Origin: an uncultured Proteiniphilum sp. | GTDB taxonomy: Bacteria; Bacteroidota; Bacteroidia; Bacteroidales; Dysgonomonadaceae | Direction: 5' to 3' | DNA: 10,198 nucleotides | Assembly: GCF_937873925.1 (NCBI RefSeq) | Contig: NZ_CALNAT010000196.1 | Span: 1-10,198 of the forward strand | Part shown: positions 6,276 through 10,198 of the stretch, one piece after another | How positions within the stretch are numbered: the stretch's first letter is position 1 | Layout: every line of letters begins with the position of its first letter | Made by a program: the position numbers and the translations under genes | The notes under the pieces: model-generated | Database searches by the model: none | The model's input: the letters and a program-made list of their open reading frames with translations, nothing else | Told to the model about the DNA's origin: nothing

Positions 6276-7775
6276 TTAATTGTATCCGGGATTTTGGACG
6301 AGATTATCATTCACATCCATTTCACTTTGTGGAAAAGGTAATAAATAATGTTTTGACGGATCAAATTGCCTTCTTTTTCCGCCCGGATCTACAAGCGTTG
6401 GGATATAGGTTTCCGCTGTTTTCCATCTTTTTATGTCACCCCACCTTATTCCTTCTAACGCAAATTCAACCCGTCTTTCGTTTCTTATCCGCTTTCTCAT
6501 TTCATCTTTTGATAACCCCGTGGGTAGCTGCGGCATGTTGACCCTGTCTCTGACTTTATTAATTGCGTCATAAACAGAAGCGTCGGGGCCACTTACTTCA
6601 TTTCTGGCTTCTGCATACATTAATAATACATCTGCATATCTTAAAAGTATCCAATCCTGATCGCTTTGGGTACTATAATTGATTGGCAATGCATCCCAAT
6701 TGCAATATTTTACCGGACTGTAACCTGTTGCAGAAACGGCATTGTAATTAAACCCGACTTTCTGCCCGGCAGAATTGTAAACCGAATCTTCAAACGCTTT
6801 TATTGTCATCAACAGTCTTGGGTCACGGTTTAACCTCCAGTTCGAAGGATCATATAATGGAGATATGTCTATGGGTTTTCCGTCGGCACATTCATATGCA
6901 TCCACTAATTCTTGTCGGGGTTCAACTACAGCATGCCACGACCACCTGATATCCAGATCACTATATATATCCGGATTTAAATACCTGGTTGAAAAAATGA
7001 TTTCAGGATTATTTTTCTGCCCACTGGATAAGAATAAATTCCGAAAGTCGTTATATAGACTAAATTTCCCATCGCGTATTATTCGATCTGCAATTTCAGC
7101 CGATTCCTGCCATTTTTGATTATGTAGTAAGACTTTTGCTTTCAGCGTCATTGCCGAGCCTTTCACTGCATGCCCACTTGAGTAAGTTTTATCAGGCAAA
7201 TTTGCGATTGCAAAATCCAGGTCTGAAAGTATCTGGTTTACAACTTCTTCCTTTGTGCTCTGTTTAACTTTTGCTTCTTCAATGGTAACAGGGCTTGTAT
7301 AAAGCGGGACTCCGCCATAATGTTCAGTGAGGGTGAAATAAAAGAGAGCCCTCAGAAAACATACTTCTCCTTTATATACATTCAATGTTTCTGTACTTAT
7401 AGGAGTTTTTTCAATATTTTCAAGAAAAAAATTACAAGAACTAATTCCGGCATAGCAATTTGAGTAAATATAACTTACAATTCCGCCTGAATTGGGTTCA
7501 ATATTTCCTTGTGCAATATTTATAATTGAATGCCCCTGGTTTCCACACACATCGCCTGCCATAATATCAAATTCGGTATCTTTATGGGTAAAAGTGAAGG
7601 CTCGAAGCCTTGAATATACACCGGTAAGTGCCATTTTTGCTTCTTGTTCATTCTGCCAGAAAGTTTCACTGGATATCTGATTAAGTGGATTTTTGTCAAG
7701 AAAATCGGAACACGACAAAGATATCAATGCTATAATTCCAACGGCAATAAATTTCATATATTTCATTTTTAACAT
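6276..7775 (-). CDS. SusD/RagB-family outer-membrane glycan-binding lipoprotein
   Basis: This is a complete 499-residue protein, the usual SusD size. It binds glycan at the cell surface as the lid of the SusC transporter. A lipoprotein signal ends in ISLSC with Cys22, and the acidic residues just after it (SDFLD) fit a Bacteroidota surface-export signal. Family landmarks in order are: NQISSETFWQNEQEAKMALTG (32-52) at the N-terminus; FLRALFYFTLTEHYGGVPLY (140-159), the TPR-like helix and YG-VPL motif; LLRYADVLLMYAEARNE (377-393); INKVRDRVNMP (405-415); RIRNERRVEFALEGIRWGDI (429-448); and the C-terminal LLPFPQSEMD followed by NLVQNPGYN, the standard SusD ending. The start could be ATG 7775, 7766 or 7757 (Met1, Met4, Met7); the two shorter forms give more typical signal peptides (MKYMKF or MKF). 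It follows the SusC gene by 11 bases, so the two are almost certainly co-expressed. Ligand specificity cannot be read from the sequence. Confidence 0.98.
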   Translation of the reverse strand: MLKMKYMKFIAVGIIALISLSCSDFLDKNPLNQISSETFWQNEQEAKMALTGVYSRLRAFTFTHKDTEFDIMAGDVCGNQGHSIINIAQGNIEPNSGGIVSYIYSNCYAGISSCNFFLENIEKTPISTETLNVYKGEVCFLRALFYFTLTEHYGGVPLYTSPVTIEEAKVKQSTKEEVVNQILSDLDFAIANLPDKTYSSGHAVKGSAMTLKAKVLLHNQKWQESAEIADRIIRDGKFSLYNDFRNLFLSSGQKNNPEIIFSTRYLNPDIYSDLDIRWSWHAVVEPRQELVDAYECADGKPIDISPLYDPSNWRLNRDPRLLMTIKAFEDSVYNSAGQKVGFNYNAVSATGYSPVKYCNWDALPINYSTQSDQDWILLRYADVLLMYAEARNEVSGPDASVYDAINKVRDRVNMPQLPTGLSKDEMRKRIRNERRVEFALEGIRWGDIKRWKTAETYIPTLVDPGGKRRQFDPSKHYLLPFPQSEMDVNDNLVQNPGYN

Positions 7776-7786
7776 AATATCATGAA

Positions 7787-10198
7787 TTAAAGTTTTATTT
7801 TAATACCAAATGCATAAGTCGTTAGTTGGGGATATACGCTATATTGAGTTGTCAAGCCTGACCTTTCAGGATCTGCACCCGGATAGCTTGTAATCGTAAA
7901 CAAGTTATCGCCCGAGAAATACACCTGGGCATTTTTCAGACCTATCTTTCCACTAATGTGCTGTGGTATGTTATACCCGATTCTTAGGTTTTTCAAGCGA
8001 AAATAAGAAGCATCGTGTAACCAATATGTGGAAGCAGTGCCCATAATTGGCTGATAAGTAGATTCGAATATGGCAGGATATTTGTTTGTTGAACCTTCTC
8101 CGGTCCATCTGTTTTTAACAAAATCTTTTGTTGGGGGCGAACCTTGCGTGTAAGGGGTAAATCCCCATCCGGCATGCGTTCCTCCAAGATAATTTTTAAT
8201 TCCTTCTATGCCCTGGAAAAAAACAGAAATGTCAAAGTTCTTCCAAAAAACATCGATAGATCCTCCGTAATAAAACTTCGGATATGCGCCATCAACTACG
8301 ACCCGGTCTTCAGCGTTAATGACACCATCACCTGCATCCGGGACCCCGTCGTTATTGGTATCAACAGTCAACTGGTCTTTGTATTTTAAATCTCCTGGCT
8401 TGGGACCAAATGGATGCCTCGGGCTATTATCAATCTCTTGTTGATTCTGGAAGATTCCATCCCATTCAATTAAATAATACGAACCATAAGGAAGGCCTTC
8501 CTGGACTGTAGTTGTCCCGTATGAAGGGCTTATAATTTTTACTACTTCATTTTTATAGGTGGAGAAATTCAGGGATGCATTGTACCGGACTTTTCCGACG
8601 TTGTTCCGGTGTCCCAACTCAAAATCCCAGCCGGTGTTTTTCATCTGTCCCCCATTCACGGTCGGAGCGGATAATCCTATACTGGCAGGTACCGGAATAC
8701 CATATAGAATACCATCGGTAAATTTATTGTACCAGTCGGCAGTCAGAGAGAATAATCCGTTTTTTATATTGAGATCCAGACCGAAGTCAGTGATGGTAGT
8801 TGTTTCCCATTTCAGTTTTTTGTCAACAAGCCTTGTCAATCTTACGCCCGATTCCAAATCATCGAATGCGTACGAGGTGGTTGACAAGACGTCCTGATAT
8901 GGATAGGTACCCACATTCTGATTTCCCAACTTTCCCCACGATGCCCTGAACTTCAGGTCATCCAGCCACGACGTTTCTTTCATAAATGATTCTTCTGAAA
9001 TTCTCCAGGCAGCGGACGCAGATGGAAAAAATCCCCAACGGGTATCGGGTGCAATCCGGGAAGTCCCATCGTATCGCGCGTTCGCCTCAAATAAATACTT
9101 ATTCTTATAATCGTAAGTGATCCGTCCGAATAACGATTGTATAGCCCATTCAGAAGCAGTACCCGATGTGGATTGGTTCAATGATGAACCCGCGTTTAAT
9201 TCTTTCAGATTGTCCGTCGGGAAATACATTCTTGATCCTGCAAGCGTTCTGTAAAGATACGACTCCTGGTTGTAGCCGACTAAAACGCCCAAGTTATGAA
9301 TAGAGTTAAATGTATTATTATAATCCAGTGTTGAATAAAGGGTGGTCAGGTTTGAAGTCCATATATTATCTCTTACTCCCAGATTCCATACCGCACCATC
9401 ATGCGCATACGATCCATCTTTAAAGTAATAATTGCTAACGGCATGTTCGTGGTTCTTCTGGAAATTATAATTGAAGTTAAATGCACCTTTAGTCTGCCAG
9501 TTCAAATTATTGGTCAGCTTCACATTTGCATAAATCTGCGGCCTTACATTATAATTATTGGTGACATTCGAACCTTGCGCTATGATGGAAGCAGGATTTC
9601 TCACTGTCCACTCGGCGATGGAAGAACTGTATCTTGCGACGTAACCTGTTGAGCCATCCGGTAATGTCATTGTCGGTGTGTAATTCGGGCCCGGCCCAAA
9701 AGCATGCATCACAAAATAAGCCTCATTATGGGCACCTTGCACATCTTGGGTAATATCCCTTCTCATACCCTGGATGTTTCCTCCCAAAGTAAACCAATCT
9801 GTTACTTTTGTATCAACAGATAGCAGTAAATTATACCTTTTGAAGTCATATAAATCTACGATACCCCCCTGATCCAGGTAACCCAATGCTAAATTAAAAG
9901 AAGTCTTCTCGTTCCCCCCACTTATACCAAGATGATGATTGTGTACAAATGCAGTTTTAAAAATATAATCTACCCAGTTGAAATTGGGATAATTAACCGG
10001 ATCGTCCGGGTTATTCCTAAAAGCGTTTATTTCTTCCTGTGTAAAATATTGGGATTTACCCGACCGTTTATTTGCTTCATTCCACAATTCCATATAATCC
10101 GCTGAATTAGTTAAAATATCAGGCAGACGTGTTGCCTTATGGGCTTCTAAACTCACATGATATTCAACAGATACATCCTGGATCTTGCCGGTTTTTGT
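7787..10198 (-). CDS. SusC/RagA-family TonB-dependent outer-membrane transporter, 5' end outside window
   Basis: The frame is open from the right edge to a TAA at 7787-7789, giving 803 residues. A GTG at 10156 lies inside the frame and is not the real start, because upstream codons (TKTGKIQDVSVEYH) continue the typical end of the plug domain. Missing are the signal peptide, the carboxypeptidase-like N-terminal domain and most of the plug. The visible part is the 22-strand beta-barrel with SusC landmarks. These are NSADYMELWNEAN early on, FNLALGYLDQGGIVD (barrel entry), RYDGTSRIAPDTRWGFFPS, AAWRISEE and FRASWGKLGNQNVGTYPY in the middle, and later WKNFDISVFFQG, FRLKNLRIGYNIP and GDNLFTITSYPGADPE. 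The ending is TTYAFGIKIKL, whose final Leu replaces the more usual aromatic residue. TonB-driven import of oligosaccharides is the family role, in complex with the adjacent SusD-like protein. An acidic DTNNDG-type loop is annotated separately. Confidence 0.97.
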   Translation of the reverse strand, partial: TKTGKIQDVSVEYHVSLEAHKATRLPDILTNSADYMELWNEANKRSGKSQYFTQEEINAFRNNPDDPVNYPNFNWVDYIFKTAFVHNHHLGISGGNEKTSFNLALGYLDQGGIVDLYDFKRYNLLLSVDTKVTDWFTLGGNIQGMRRDITQDVQGAHNEAYFVMHAFGPGPNYTPTMTLPDGSTGYVARYSSSIAEWTVRNPASIIAQGSNVTNNYNVRPQIYANVKLTNNLNWQTKGAFNFNYNFQKNHEHAVSNYYFKDGSYAHDGAVWNLGVRDNIWTSNLTTLYSTLDYNNTFNSIHNLGVLVGYNQESYLYRTLAGSRMYFPTDNLKELNAGSSLNQSTSGTASEWAIQSLFGRITYDYKNKYLFEANARYDGTSRIAPDTRWGFFPSASAAWRISEESFMKETSWLDDLKFRASWGKLGNQNVGTYPYQDVLSTTSYAFDDLESGVRLTRLVDKKLKWETTTITDFGLDLNIKNGLFSLTADWYNKFTDGILYGIPVPASIGLSAPTVNGGQMKNTGWDFELGHRNNVGKVRYNASLNFSTYKNEVVKIISPSYGTTTVQEGLPYGSYYLIEWDGIFQNQQEIDNSPRHPFGPKPGDLKYKDQLTVDTNNDGVPDAGDGVINAEDRVVVDGAYPKFYYGGSIDVFWKNFDISVFFQGIEGIKNYLGGTHAGWGFTPYTQGSPPTKDFVKNRWTGEGSTNKYPAIFESTYQPIMGTASTYWLHDASYFRLKNLRIGYNIPQHISGKIGLKNAQVYFSGDNLFTITSYPGADPERSGLTTQYSVYPQLTTYAFGIKIKL
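8303..8362 (-). other. Acidic EF-hand/dockerin-like calcium-loop motif within the SusC barrel
   Basis: These 20 codons read DTNNDGVPDAGDGVINAEDR. They combine a DxNxDG loop with a second DxxD-G-I-xxxD segment, the spacing seen in calcium-binding loops. Many SusC proteins carry a shorter DxNGDGxI motif at this position, just before PKFYYGG and the WKNFDIS strand. Here it looks lengthened by about eight residues (VPDAGDGV). Ca2+ binding at an extracellular loop is inferred, not shown. Confidence 0.5.

Noticed and set aside
6209..6541. Plus-strand open frame of 110 residues at the SusD gene 3' end
   Set aside because: It covers the conserved SusD C-terminus on the opposite strand and its composition shows no protein family signal.
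8559..8897. Plus-strand open frame of 112 residues
   Set aside because: It is an antisense shadow of the SusC barrel with no family resemblance.
10154..10156. GTG at 10156 as the start of the SusC gene
   Set aside because: The frame stays open to the right edge and the upstream codons encode a typical end of the SusC plug domain, so the gene simply runs off the window.

Overview
The window looks like part of a polysaccharide utilization locus (PUL) from a Bacteroidota bacterium. The evidence is an adjacent SusC-type TonB-dependent transporter and SusD/RagB-type lipoprotein, followed by exported glycoside hydrolases, in AT-rich DNA with A/T-rich gene starts. No feature pins down the genus. 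Nothing here excludes a gut, soil or marine lineage.

All five genes lie on the minus strand, so the locus reads from right to left. (1) 10198-7787: SusC-like outer-membrane transporter, 5' end beyond the right edge. (2) 7775-6276: SusD-like glycan-binding lipoprotein, complete. (3) 6150-3841: DUF5703-type putative glycoside hydrolase, complete. (4) 3802-1310: divergent GH95-like putative glycoside hydrolase, complete. (5) 1198-1: canonical GH95 enzyme (alpha-L-fucosidase/alpha-L-galactosidase family), cut by the left edge close to the first predicted catalytic asparagine. Gaps between genes are 11, 125, 38 and 111 bases. None carries a recognisable Bacteroidota promoter (TAnnTTTG) on the coding strand, so one transcript starting right of the window is the simplest reading. 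The 125-base gap after the SusD gene contains a perfect 13-bp inverted repeat, which could lower or stabilise enzyme expression relative to the transporter pair.

Inferred function: SusC/SusD capture and import an oligosaccharide. Three exported enzymes that share an N-terminal GNGxxG motif and have features of a GH95-type (alpha/alpha)6 barrel then trim it. The GH95 member suggests terminal alpha-L-fucose or alpha-L-galactose. The other two have no activity that I can assign and are the most interesting part of the window. The 830-residue protein keeps the paired Asn and a general-acid-like Glu of GH95, but the usual Asp-Gly-Asn-Phe base motif is altered. Its gene is also clearly more AT-rich than its neighbours.

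No regulator, RNA gene, CRISPR array, insertion sequence or attachment site was recognised.
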